Origin: DAOUMU01 sp034409055
GTDB taxonomy: Bacteria > Chloroflexota > Anaerolineae > 4572-78 > J111
Assembly: GCA_034409055.1 (NCBI GenBank)
Contig: DAOUMU010000402.1
Coordinates: forward strand, 1 to 21,588
Direction of reading: 5' to 3'
DNA: 21,588 nt
Shown one piece after another: positions 13,790 to 21,582 of the stretch (positions are counted from its first letter, which is position 1; each line of letters begins with the position of its first letter). The translations under genes were made by a program, and so were the position numbers. Below the pieces are notes generated by a model that was not told the origin of the DNA, did not search any database, and saw only the letters and a list, made by a program, of their open reading frames with translations.

Positions 13790-15319
13790 TCAAGCAGCGT
13801 TCTGCAACTGGTACGTCGCGTGATGCAAGGGACGCAGGGTGAGATAGATCTGTTGATAAACCTGGCGGAAGTAGGCCTCATACAAAGAGACCTGATCGGC
13901 CACCGGCTCCACGGGGATTTGAGCATAACGCAACATCTCCAAAGCCGAAGGTACATCTGCATAGACACCAGCGCCCAAACCTCCCAGAATAGCCGCTCCC
14001 AGGCTGGTGGCCTCGGCCACCTCGGCCACGGTAATGGTCTGATTTAGTACGGTGGCTTTAATCTGCATAAGCAGGCGATTGCGGGTAGCCCCGCCAATAG
14101 TGTAAATATTACGTAGAGGGACTACATCTGAATAACTCAAGAGAGAATCCAGGGCATGGCGGGATTCGTAAGCCAAGCCTTCCAAAATCGCCCGGAAAAG
14201 CGTTCCCCGCTTGGCATCGGTGCTCAGGCCGATAAAAGCGCCCCGGCCTTTGGGGTCATCATAGGGGGCGTTGGCCAGCCGCAGGTGAGGCAAAAAGCCA
14301 ACCCCCAGGCTGCCAGGGGGTACTTGCTCCGCTTCGGCAATCAGGCTGGCGTAATCGACCTCAGAGCCCAGAACTTCCCGCCACCACTCCACACAGGCCC
14401 CGGAAGTGTACAGGCCAGCCAAAACATAATAGCGACCGGCCACCACGTGGGCGCCTTGGGTGTAGCCCTGACGGCCCATCTCGGGGTCAGCCAGCGGTTG
14501 CTCCAGCGATACAAAAACAGCCTCAGCCGTGCCTAACGAGTTCAGCACCGCCCCGGGCTCAGTGACACCAACGGCCAAAGCGCCGCAAACGTGGTCATGG
14601 CCGCCTGTCGCTACCTGGGCCCGGGTCGGCAAGCCGGTGGCGGTGGCCGCCTCCGCTGTCACCGGTCCCAGAGCGGTGCCACTGGGCTGGAGCGGGGCAA
14701 AGAGATCCGGCGAAAGGCCCACCTCCTGGATCAATGCCTCGTCCCATTGCAAGCGTGCCAGGTCAAGCATCAAGGTGCGAGAAGCCAGAGAGTAATCGGT
14801 AGCGGGCACCCCGGCCAGGCGATAGGCGATATAATCAGCCATATTGAGCCAACGAACCGTACGGGCAAAAGCGTCCGGTTGATTTTCTTTGATCCAGAGC
14901 AGTTTGCACGCGCCAAAAATAGGCTGTAAAGACAAGCCGGTAATCGCAAACAGGCGATCTTTTCCAACCGTGCGTTCCAGCCACTCGGCTTGAGGTTGGG
15001 TACGCTGGTCAAACCAGGCCACGGCCTCATAGGTCGGTTGGCCCTGACCATCCATTGGCACACCGGCCTCGCCCACACTGGCCACAGCTACACTGACAAT
15101 TTGGTTGACATCATCCAGTTGTCCGGTCGCCTGTCGCAACACCTTGACCACAGACTGCCAAATCTCTTCTGGATCGTAATAAGCCCATGTAGGTTGCGGA
15201 TAATGGATAGAGGTGGGCACACTGGCTTCGGCCACGGTCTGCCCCCTGGGATCGAAGATGACAGCTTTAATGTTTGTCGTACCGACATCAACGCCAACTA
15301 AAAGCGGTTCAACAGCCAT
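13790..15319 (-). CDS. FGGY-family carbohydrate kinase, substrate unknown
   Basis: A 509-residue FGGY kinase whose N-terminal motif is LLVGVDVGTTNIKAVIFD. It differs from the xylulokinases here: the sugar-binding segment reads VASVGEAGVPMDGQGQP then AVAWFDQRTQPQ instead of a QMHG motif, and the catalytic Asp region is TGGHDHVCGALAVG. The late motifs GFLPHLRLANAPYDDPKGRG and YTIGGATRNRLLMQI fit the ATP domain. This pattern belongs to a less characterised FGGY branch often annotated loosely as gluconokinase or fuculokinase; I cannot name the substrate. Given fucI downstream and DUF4432 13 bases upstream, phosphorylation of L-fuculose or an aldonate is plausible. The downstream xylB frame can begin at a TTG overlapping its TGA. 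Confidence 0.88.
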   Translation of the reverse strand: MAVEPLLVGVDVGTTNIKAVIFDPRGQTVAEASVPTSIHYPQPTWAYYDPEEIWQSVVKVLRQATGQLDDVNQIVSVAVASVGEAGVPMDGQGQPTYEAVAWFDQRTQPQAEWLERTVGKDRLFAITGLSLQPIFGACKLLWIKENQPDAFARTVRWLNMADYIAYRLAGVPATDYSLASRTLMLDLARLQWDEALIQEVGLSPDLFAPLQPSGTALGPVTAEAATATGLPTRAQVATGGHDHVCGALAVGVTEPGAVLNSLGTAEAVFVSLEQPLADPEMGRQGYTQGAHVVAGRYYVLAGLYTSGACVEWWREVLGSEVDYASLIAEAEQVPPGSLGVGFLPHLRLANAPYDDPKGRGAFIGLSTDAKRGTLFRAILEGLAYESRHALDSLLSYSDVVPLRNIYTIGGATRNRLLMQIKATVLNQTITVAEVAEATSLGAAILGGLGAGVYADVPSALEMLRYAQIPVEPVADQVSLYEAYFRQVYQQIYLTLRPLHHATYQLQNAA

Positions 15320-15332
15320 ACGGGTTATCCTT

Positions 15333-16421
15333 TCACTCTAAAATCTCGTCAATTTTGGCCGCCATGGCTTCGGCCTCGGCCGGAGCAAGGGCTCCCACTT
15401 CCATCTGACAATAAAATTCACCGCCGGGCGGCAGAACCTTGACATTGCCCTTGGCTTTCTCGGCGGCATACCCCTCCGGTTCGGCGGTAGCCGGCAAGAT
15501 CAGGCCCAACGCCTCCTGGTCGGCGGTACGACTAATCCAGCGCACGCCGTGATCCAATTCGGCCGGGCGGTGGCTGATAAAGTCGGCCGAACCATCGGGG
15601 TGAACCTGCATACTGTGTGCCCAGCCCGCCTCGTCGGCCAGGTAGTCGATGAAGAAGACGACCTCGGGGTCAAACATGAGGCCGGGTTTTAAGACATTGT
15701 GCCGTTCAGGCTGCTGTTCTAATTCGGTCAGAAACTCACGGTAGCCGGGAGCCGGACTGATGTGAGAAGGAATACTGCTACGTACGCGGACGTGCTCCGG
15801 GTCACAGGGGGCGCTGTAAACCAGTTTCCCGTTGTCAACCGGCCTGAAATTGACGTGAGCCAGGTACATCAACTCCATCTCAGAACGTTTGAGATTTTTG
15901 ACGCTCATGGACAGGGGCATACGGCTGGAGTCAGCATAGAGTTTGACCAGGGGCCGGGCGATGTAGTTGTGATTAAAGGCCACGGTGTATTGATAACGAC
16001 CGGTGACCGCCATGTACGGCCCCCGCTCATCCTGACCGACCAGTAACTGAGCAGTTTGATAGGGCGCGTTCGGTAACTCACCGTGTAGCGGATGGGTGTC
16101 CTTTTCAGTCGGTACACCCATGGCCGTGGCCCCACAGTGGACCACAAAGGCCCCATAAGTATGCAGATATTCGGTGGTTGGATTGGGGTCATCAAACATC
16201 GACTTCATGGTGAGCGTCCGCCCGTGAAATTCGACGTTCCACACCTGCTGCCCCTGAAAGGGGAGCACGGTGATTTGACCGACCTGGTTGACTAAACGTA
16301 GACCACACACCCCCGTGCTGTAGCGAAAAGTGGAGGCGGTCAAGCCTTCGTATTCGGCCAACGTTTTTTCAGCCTCGTTAAAAAAATAAGGTTGTAAATT
16401 AATCGTTGTTTGCCAAGACAT
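15333..16421 (-). CDS. DUF4432 aldose-1-epimerase-like protein
   Basis: A 362-residue, beta-rich soluble protein that matches the DUF4432 family, relatives of galactose mutarotase found in sugar-use operons. Features: an early GLRLVNQVGQITVLPFQGQ block that sets the sugar-binding face, then HTYGAFVVHCGATAMGVP and HPLHGELPNAPYQTA, where the conserved His-Gly-Glu lies, and a late HPDGSADFISHRPAELDHG region. A likely role is interconversion of sugar anomers or isomers before isomerisation or oxidation; catalysis has not been shown for most members. GAGG lies four bases before ATG 16421, and its stop is 13 bases from the next kinase, so the pair is probably co-translated. Upstream is a repeat-rich 160-base gap. 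Confidence 0.85.
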   Translation of the reverse strand: MSWQTTINLQPYFFNEAEKTLAEYEGLTASTFRYSTGVCGLRLVNQVGQITVLPFQGQQVWNVEFHGRTLTMKSMFDDPNPTTEYLHTYGAFVVHCGATAMGVPTEKDTHPLHGELPNAPYQTAQLLVGQDERGPYMAVTGRYQYTVAFNHNYIARPLVKLYADSSRMPLSMSVKNLKRSEMELMYLAHVNFRPVDNGKLVYSAPCDPEHVRVRSSIPSHISPAPGYREFLTELEQQPERHNVLKPGLMFDPEVVFFIDYLADEAGWAHSMQVHPDGSADFISHRPAELDHGVRWISRTADQEALGLILPATAEPEGYAAEKAKGNVKVLPPGGEFYCQMEVGALAPAEAEAMAAKIDEILE

Positions 16422-16488
16422 AGTTCCTCGATTTTAGATTACAGATTTGTTTAACCATTACATCAAACCAGAATTTGACTTACAAGCA

Positions 16489-16549
16489 ACGTGTTGCGTG
16501 TTGCGTATTGCGTGTTTTTTTGGTACGTAACACGCAACACGCAACACGT
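16489..16549. repeat. Inverted pair of heptamer arrays
   Basis: ACGTGTTGCGTGTTGCGT (16489-16506) is perfectly complementary to 16532-16549, an 18-bp stem around a 25-base loop containing a seven-T run (16514-16521). The units GTGTTGC and GTATTGC are the same as those at 1322-1356. On the minus strand the structure falls between the pseudogene and the DUF4432 gene; it would form a strong mRNA hairpin inside the operon and could attenuate or protect the downstream message. Confidence 0.85.
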
Positions 16550-16583
16550 CACTCTCTCGCGTGGCCTTAGCGGCCCTGTGGGT

Positions 16584-16933
16584 TCACATAGCCATAATCC
16601 TCGTGGATAACTCTTTTGGAGCTTCACAAAAGGCTCTAAATACTTCATCCGAGGTTTCAGCCGGAATCTCGCAACCGGCACTCAACATATATTTTGTTCC
16701 CTGGGCTATAGCCATACACTCATGGGCTAATCGGTGGCACTGATCGGGGCTGGCTTGCATAACTGCTACCGGATTTAGATTTCCTTTGAAGCATTTTCCA
16801 TGCGCGGCATACACATCCCGGGCCTTAGTCAAGGGCACCAGATGGTCCACATTAAACAAATCGGCCCCTGAAGTAACCATTTGGTCCAACAGGTGCGTTG
16901 TTTGGCCACAAACCGTTCACGATTTGTCATCAT
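16584..16933 (-). pseudogene. Internally deleted uroporphyrinogen-decarboxylase-family gene
   Basis: The minus strand holds both ends of a URO-D superfamily gene without its middle. From ATG 16930 one frame gives MTNRERFVA, the usual 'M-T-x-R-E-R' N terminus of MtaA/CmuA-like URO-D proteins. Within a few codons similarity moves to another frame: VCGQTTHLLDQMVTSGADLF, then GNLNPVAVMQ and YMLSAGCEIPAETSDEVFRAF, the family's standard C-terminal third, ending at 16584. Upstream of VCGQTT that frame meets a TGA, so no intact product is possible. Family members are about 330-360 residues; roughly 230 internal residues are missing. Intact relatives would be corrinoid-linked methyltransferases or unknown enzymes. 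It sits in line with the operon, 52 bases after the zinc dehydrogenase, so it was probably a member that decayed recently. Confidence 0.8.
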
Positions 16934-16985
16934 CGACCGGCAAACGCTCCTTGTTTGGTAGGTTTCGGCACTCGTCCTGCGTCGA

Positions 16986-18005
16986 TCATGCCTTGAGATC
17001 AATCAATATTTTGGTAAACTTGCCGGGAGCTGCATCCCAGTCACGAAAGGCTTGTTCAGTTTCGGCAAAGGGATATATTTTGGTCACCAGGTCCATAAAG
17101 AGTTGCTGCCGCTTTTCCATCATTTTGATCACGGCCGGAAAAACGCGCAAGGCATTACGAGCCCCCAAGATGTCCAACTCCTTACGCACAAAATTGGTCG
17201 TGTCATAACAAACTTCTTTTTTGGCATAACCGACGTAAACTACCCGGCCGGCAAAAGCCACCGCCTCGACGGCCAGACGAAAGGTCTCCGGCAAACCAAC
17301 CGCTTCAATGGCCACGCTCACCCCTTCGGAGGCGGTCAGTTCATTGACAACGGCCAATACCTCCTGTTTAGTGGAGTTAACGGTGTACTGCGCCCCGAAT
17401 TTCGCCGCGTCCGCGAGCTTGGCATCGTCGATGTCGGCGGCGATGATCGTGGCTCCTTTACGGGCCGCCGCCGCAACAACCCCTATGCCGATGGTGCCAC
17501 AGCCAATCACCAACACCGTATCCATCTCTGTCACCCGCCCCCGATTGGCCGCATGGTAGCCCACGCTCAAGGGTTCAACCATAGCCAGTTCCTGGAGCGA
17601 AAGTTCTGTACTGGAAAAAACCTGGCTGTAATGGATAGCAAACCGGTTGGTCATGGCCCCATCACGCTGTAGGCCCAAGGTTTGGTTGAACTGGCAGCAA
17701 TTGGGCCGGCCGGCCCGGCAAGCCGGACAAACCCCGCAATGCGAATAGGGCGACAGCATAACGCTATCGCCCTCGTTGATCGACTCCGGCACCTGCTCGC
17801 CTTTAGCCACAATAACCCCGCTGACTTCATGACCGGGAATCCGGGGATAAGTGACCAGGGGGAATAGACCTCGATAGGTGTTCAGATCGCTACCGCATAG
17901 GCCCACATAATGTACGTCCACCATCACCTCTTCCGGGCCTAAGTGGGGGGCGGGAATGTCGATGATTTCTACCTGGTAAGGGGCCGAAAAAGAGATGGCT
18001 TTCAT
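16986..18005 (-). CDS. Zinc-dependent alcohol dehydrogenase (sugar/polyol type)
   Basis: A 339-residue medium-chain dehydrogenase. Catalytic zinc ligands appear as C37 (GLCGSD) and H59-E60 (PGHE); the structural zinc site is complete (C90, C93, C96, C104). The Rossmann motif VLVIGCGTIGIG follows at about 165-176, then an acidic end of the next strand (AADIDDA), suggesting NAD preference. Relatives include threonine, sorbitol and galactitol dehydrogenases. Placed after a fucose-dehydrogenase-type reductase and a lactonase, it could oxidise 2-keto-3-deoxy-L-fuconate, a step done by other families in known pathways; this is inference. The start is ATG 18005, which overlaps the lactonase stop as ATGA, indicating translational coupling; an open frame to 18056 adds 17 unlikely residues. 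Confidence 0.9.
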   Translation of the reverse strand: MKAISFSAPYQVEIIDIPAPHLGPEEVMVDVHYVGLCGSDLNTYRGLFPLVTYPRIPGHEVSGVIVAKGEQVPESINEGDSVMLSPYSHCGVCPACRAGRPNCCQFNQTLGLQRDGAMTNRFAIHYSQVFSSTELSLQELAMVEPLSVGYHAANRGRVTEMDTVLVIGCGTIGIGVVAAAARKGATIIAADIDDAKLADAAKFGAQYTVNSTKQEVLAVVNELTASEGVSVAIEAVGLPETFRLAVEAVAFAGRVVYVGYAKKEVCYDTTNFVRKELDILGARNALRVFPAVIKMMEKRQQLFMDLVTKIYPFAETEQAFRDWDAAPGKFTKILIDLKA

Positions 18006-18844
18006 GCGTCTGCCCCCTGCTCCAATCCGTAAAACCTGCGGGCCGTTTCGCCCCACACATTGGCCTGTTCTGCTGCCGACAACTGGCCGACATAATCATC
18101 GACAAGCTCGACCACCTCGGCATAGGAGCCGGCCAGGGTGCAAACCGGCCAATCAGACCCAAACATAATCCGCCGGGAACCAAAAGCCTCAAAGACAATA
18201 TCAAGATAAGGGCGAAAATCAGCCGGCTGCCACGCCTGCCAGTCTGCCTCAGTGACCATGCCGGACACTTTGCAGCAGACGTTAGGATAGGCCGCCAGAC
18301 GCCGGATATCCATATCCCATGGAGTCACCCGGCCATCCTTGATAAAGGGCTTGGCGATGTGATCCAACACAAAGGGCTGATCTGGAAACTGCTCCACCAC
18401 CTCACAGGCTACGGGCAGATGGCGGGGAAAGACCAGGATGTCGTAGGTCAAATCGAACTCGGCCAATAACCCCAGGCCACGTAAAAAATCCGCCCGCAGC
18501 ATAAATTGGTCCGGCTCGTCTTGGACCACGTGACGCACCCCACGGAACCTGGCATGGGCCTTAAAACGTGCCAGTTGCTCGCGCAGGGCCGGGCTACGTA
18601 AGTCCACCCAGCCCACAACACCTTTGATGAGGGGATGTTGGTCAGCTAAGGTCAGCAACCATTCGGTTTCGGTCAGACTTTGCCGGGCCTGAACCGCTAC
18701 CGTACCGTCGATACCGGCTGCTTCCAGCAAGGGCGCTAAATCGGTCGGTAGACGGTCTTTTTTGAGAACCTCCATCCCCGCACCGATCCAGCCATATTCT
18801 TCAGGATCGTACTGCCAGAAATGTTGGTGGGCATCGATCTTCAT
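18002..18844 (-). CDS. Amidohydrolase, probable L-fucono/L-rhamnono-lactonase
   Basis: A 280-residue TIM-barrel amidohydrolase of the COG3618 type, which includes L-fuconolactonase and L-rhamnono-lactonase. It begins IDAHQHFWQYDPEEYGWI, with the HxH metal motif at H6/H8, then AVQARQSLTETEWLL, GVVGWVDLRSP, RFRGVRHVVQDEP, the FVLDHIAKP strand carrying a metal His, CCKVSGMVTEA, and the terminal RIMFGSDWPVC with the catalytic Asp. This order is that of sugar lactonases hydrolysing an aldonolactone to the acid. It overlaps by ATGA both the reductase upstream and the zinc dehydrogenase downstream. The pairing with a sugar 1-dehydrogenase makes a lactonase role the best reading; the exact sugar is not determined by sequence. 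Confidence 0.9.
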   Translation of the reverse strand: MKIDAHQHFWQYDPEEYGWIGAGMEVLKKDRLPTDLAPLLEAAGIDGTVAVQARQSLTETEWLLTLADQHPLIKGVVGWVDLRSPALREQLARFKAHARFRGVRHVVQDEPDQFMLRADFLRGLGLLAEFDLTYDILVFPRHLPVACEVVEQFPDQPFVLDHIAKPFIKDGRVTPWDMDIRRLAAYPNVCCKVSGMVTEADWQAWQPADFRPYLDIVFEAFGSRRIMFGSDWPVCTLAGSYAEVVELVDDYVGQLSAAEQANVWGETARRFYGLEQGADA

Positions 18845-19806
18845 GATTGTTTCTCCACGGCCCCGGGATCATAATTTTCTGGACGGCCCTCTTGCCAGAC
18901 GATGTTGGCCACAGGCTTAATCATTCCCAGTACTTCTGCCAGCAGGTCAGGGTCTGGAGCCACCCCCACCGATTTGACGTTCATATCCACGTGTCTGACT
19001 TTGCTCATCCCCACCAACGTCGTCGCCACCCCCTCATACTGGAGGGCAAACTGCATGGCCAAATCGGCCACATCGACGCCCCGGCTCCGGCAATGCTCAG
19101 TCACCTGTCGTCCCACCTCAAGCACCTTTTTGGGAGCCGGATGCCAGTCGGGTGCGCCCTTTTCGGTCAGCACCCGCATATGCAGCGGCGAAGCATTAAT
19201 CAACCCGATCCCTTTTGCCCTGGCCACTGGCGTCAGGACCTCGTCCATGGCCGTATCCATCAGGTTGTAGCGGCAGTAAGACAGGATGGTGTCAATCTCT
19301 ACGGCTTCGGCGACCGCCTTGACCGGATACAGGGGATAGCCGGTGATGCCCACAAAGCGAACTTTGCCCGACTCCTTGAGCTTAAAGAGAGCGGGCAAGG
19401 TTTCGTTGATAATTTGCTCGCGGTGTCCAAACTCAATGTCGTGAATCTGGACCACATCGATGTAGTCGGTCTGCAACCGCTTCAGGCTTTCATCGACGGA
19501 AGCCGTGACCCGTTTGGCCGAAAAATCGAAGCCGGTTTCCAGGTCTATATCATACCGTCCGACCTTGGTGGCCAGGATAACTTTGTCCCGGGAACCAACC
19601 AGAGCCTCGCCCAGACGTGTTTCGGCCAACGTACGCCCATAATAGGGAGCCACATCAAAGTAATTGATACCGTTATCTATGGCATAATGAACGGCTCTCT
19701 TGCCTTCTTCCGGGTCGATGGTGCCAAACTCCTGGCCCAGGGGTGAGGCTCCATAGCCAACAATGGAAACCTTCAGGCCGGTCCTACCCAGTTCTCTGTA
19801 AATCAT
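18841..19806 (-). CDS. Aldo-keto reductase of the L-galactose / L-fucose 1-dehydrogenase type
   Basis: A 321-residue AKR barrel enzyme that would oxidise an aldose at C1 to the lactone with NAD(P). The tetrad is visible: Asp51 and Tyr56 (NYFDVAPYYG), Lys81 (LATKVGRY) and His122 (IHDIEFG). Similarity to plant L-galactose dehydrogenase is strong in recalled motifs: GYGASPLG, PYYGRTLAETRLG, FDFSAKRV, LSYCRYN, INASPLHMRVLTE, PDWHPAP and TLVGMS. D-threo-aldose 1-dehydrogenase (L-fucose dehydrogenase) of Pseudomonas belongs to the same group, and L-fucose is 6-deoxy-L-galactose, so L-fucose is the favoured substrate here, with L-galactose and D-arabinose alternatives. Its stop overlaps the lactonase start (ATGA). 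GAGG lies 14 bases before ATG 19806, somewhat far. Confidence 0.93.
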   Translation of the reverse strand: MIYRELGRTGLKVSIVGYGASPLGQEFGTIDPEEGKRAVHYAIDNGINYFDVAPYYGRTLAETRLGEALVGSRDKVILATKVGRYDIDLETGFDFSAKRVTASVDESLKRLQTDYIDVVQIHDIEFGHREQIINETLPALFKLKESGKVRFVGITGYPLYPVKAVAEAVEIDTILSYCRYNLMDTAMDEVLTPVARAKGIGLINASPLHMRVLTEKGAPDWHPAPKKVLEVGRQVTEHCRSRGVDVADLAMQFALQYEGVATTLVGMSKVRHVDMNVKSVGVAPDPDLLAEVLGMIKPVANIVWQEGRPENYDPGAVEKQS

Positions 19807-19850
19807 TTTTGATAACGTTACCTCGATGTTAGATTTCCTATTAGATTGAG

Positions 19851-21371
19851 TTACTCCGGCAAAGCCGCTAACTTCTCATAGATAGGCTCAAGGACCTTAT
19901 AGCTCTCCTTAAACAACTCATACAGCGTCTCGTAGCGAGCCCGGGTATCAGGATTAGGTTTTTCGGCCTCGGTGACCGGAATCAGGTCGCGGGCTACCTT
20001 GTAGTTGGGGTACAGACCCACCCCCACCCCCCCGGCAATAGCCGCGCCTAGGGCTGTGGCCCCGGCCGACAGGTTGAGCCGTAAAATAGGCAGGTTGTAC
20101 ACGTCGGCCAGAATTTGACGCCAGAGGGCACTCTGGCTCCCCCCACCAATGAGACGCATGGCCTCAACCTGAACCCCTTGCCCTTGCAGGATATCGAGAA
20201 TGTGGCGCAAGTTAAAGGCTACCCCTTCCAGCACCACTCGGGCCAATTCAGCCCGGCCGTGCGGCATAGCCAACCCGACAAAGGCCGCCCGGGCCAACGG
20301 ATTCCAATGGGGGCTACGCTCCCCCAAAAGATAAGGTAAAAAGAGCAGACCGCTGGCCCCAGGGGGGATGGTACTGGCCGCCTCGTCCAGGAGTTGATGT
20401 TGGGCAGAGGTCTGGGCTTCATCACGTAACAAACGCTCTAACCAGTCATAAGCCCCACCGGCCGCCTGGGTCGTGCCGATGGCGCAATAGAGATTAGGAT
20501 CAAGATGGACCAGATTAAAGGTGCGTTGGTCTGGATCAAGCACGGGACGACCGGTGGATAGGCCAACCCAGGAAGAAGAGCCAACATAGTTGTAAACATC
20601 CCCCTCATCAACCGAGCCGGCCCCCACCGTGGCACAGGCGCCATCCCCCCCGCCGATGACCACCGGCGTACCGGGCCGCACTCCCATCGCCTCGGCTGTT
20701 TCCGGCGTCACCCCGCCAATAACCGTGGCCGATGGGTACAGCTTGGGTAGAAGCTCCGGGGCCAGTCCCATAGCATCCAGAATTTTATCAGCCCAGCAGC
20801 GATTTTCCAGGTCCAACAGTTGTGTCAGAGAAGCATCGGAATAATCGGTGGCAAAAACACCGGTCAGTAAAAAAGCGGCGTAATCTTTAGGTTGCAAAAC
20901 CTTGTGGATACGCCGATAAATGTCAGGCTGGTTGTCTTTAATCCACAGAACCTTGGCCGCCGTATAGGCCGCACTGACCCGGTTGCCGGTCAGACGATAG
21001 ACTTCTGCTTCGCCGCATGTTTGACGAATAAGATCGGCCTGACCGGTAGCCCGTTGATCGGCCCAGATAATCGCCGGCCGCAGCGGGATACCGTTTTTAT
21101 CAACCACCAGCGCGCCTTGCATATGCCCGCTGAAGCTGACGACGGCGATTTCCTCCGGTCGTACCCCCGACTCGGTCAAAAGCTGCCGGGTCGACTCAAA
21201 GACCGCTTTTTGCCAGTCAGCCGGGTCCTGCTCGGCCCAGTTCGGATGAGGATAAGCCGTCTCATAAGGGGCAAAGGTGGAGGTAACAATCGTACCATCG
21301 GCATCAAATAAATTGGCTTTGTTGCCAGTCGTGCCCAGGTCGTGGGCCAGGATGTAATGGCTTTGGGACAT
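19851..21371 (-). CDS. FGGY-family carbohydrate kinase, xylulokinase-like
   Basis: A 506-residue FGGY kinase and the first gene of the minus-strand run in this window. It begins YILAHDLGTTGNKANLFDAD; the sugar-contact region is FSGHMQGALVVDKNG followed by AIIWADQR, so the QMHG of XylB is replaced by HMQG. The catalytic Asp region is VIGGGDGACATVGAG, and the C-terminal ATP site is RLIGGGSQSALWRQILADVY. It is a cousin of xylulokinase with a probable shift in substrate; a ketose, polyol or fuculose-like sugar is possible. The gap to the reductase is 44 bases. Upstream of its ATG only a weak GAGAG ribosome site is seen, and a dispersed repeat covers the putative promoter region. Confidence 0.88.
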   Translation of the reverse strand: MSQSHYILAHDLGTTGNKANLFDADGTIVTSTFAPYETAYPHPNWAEQDPADWQKAVFESTRQLLTESGVRPEEIAVVSFSGHMQGALVVDKNGIPLRPAIIWADQRATGQADLIRQTCGEAEVYRLTGNRVSAAYTAAKVLWIKDNQPDIYRRIHKVLQPKDYAAFLLTGVFATDYSDASLTQLLDLENRCWADKILDAMGLAPELLPKLYPSATVIGGVTPETAEAMGVRPGTPVVIGGGDGACATVGAGSVDEGDVYNYVGSSSWVGLSTGRPVLDPDQRTFNLVHLDPNLYCAIGTTQAAGGAYDWLERLLRDEAQTSAQHQLLDEAASTIPPGASGLLFLPYLLGERSPHWNPLARAAFVGLAMPHGRAELARVVLEGVAFNLRHILDILQGQGVQVEAMRLIGGGSQSALWRQILADVYNLPILRLNLSAGATALGAAIAGGVGVGLYPNYKVARDLIPVTEAEKPNPDTRARYETLYELFKESYKVLEPIYEKLAALPE

Positions 21372-21415
21372 AGCACTCTCTCATCATAACCTATCGTCAA
21401 ATATAGCTTTTCAGG

Positions 21416-21457
21416 TAATGCACAGCACTGTGTGTTTTCGACTCGTAGTGACGACTT
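21416..21457 (-). repeat. Dispersed 42-bp repeat, minus-strand copy
   Basis: The reverse complement matches 1439-1480 at 40 of 42 positions, with weaker similarity extending to about 21402. It lies 45-86 bases upstream of the first kinase of the operon, in the region where its promoter should be, so it could contribute to or interrupt control sequence. Confidence 0.75.
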
Positions 21458-21498
21458 ATGAAGATTAAAAAATTAAACGGGTAATCAATCCGCCACAG

Positions 21499-21582
21499 GC
21501 GCGAGGCTAAAGCCATCGCGCTAAGAGGGCCAAGGACGTTAAAACGCCCTAAAAAAGCACCTTTTTAGCCCCTTCGGGCTTT
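21499..21582. other. Cluster of three hairpins at the window end
   Basis: Three potential stems follow one another: GCGCGAGGCT/AGCCaTCGCGC (21499-21521, one bulge), CTAAAAA/TTTTTAG (about 21551-21570) and AGCCC-CTTC-GGGCT (21569-21582). No gene is seen between 21372 and the window edge. This may be a repeat cluster or the 3' end of a gene or transcript beyond the window; the edge prevents a decision. Confidence 0.4.

Noticed and set aside
19810..19823. LacI-like operator TGATAACGTTACCT upstream of the aldo-keto reductase
   Set aside because: It is only a partial palindrome, lies between ribosome site and start codon inside an operon, and no second copy or LacI-type gene was seen in the window.
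21395..21400. TTGACG (minus strand) as -35 box for the sugar operon
   Set aside because: A -10 box at normal spacing would fall at or after the start codon at 21371.
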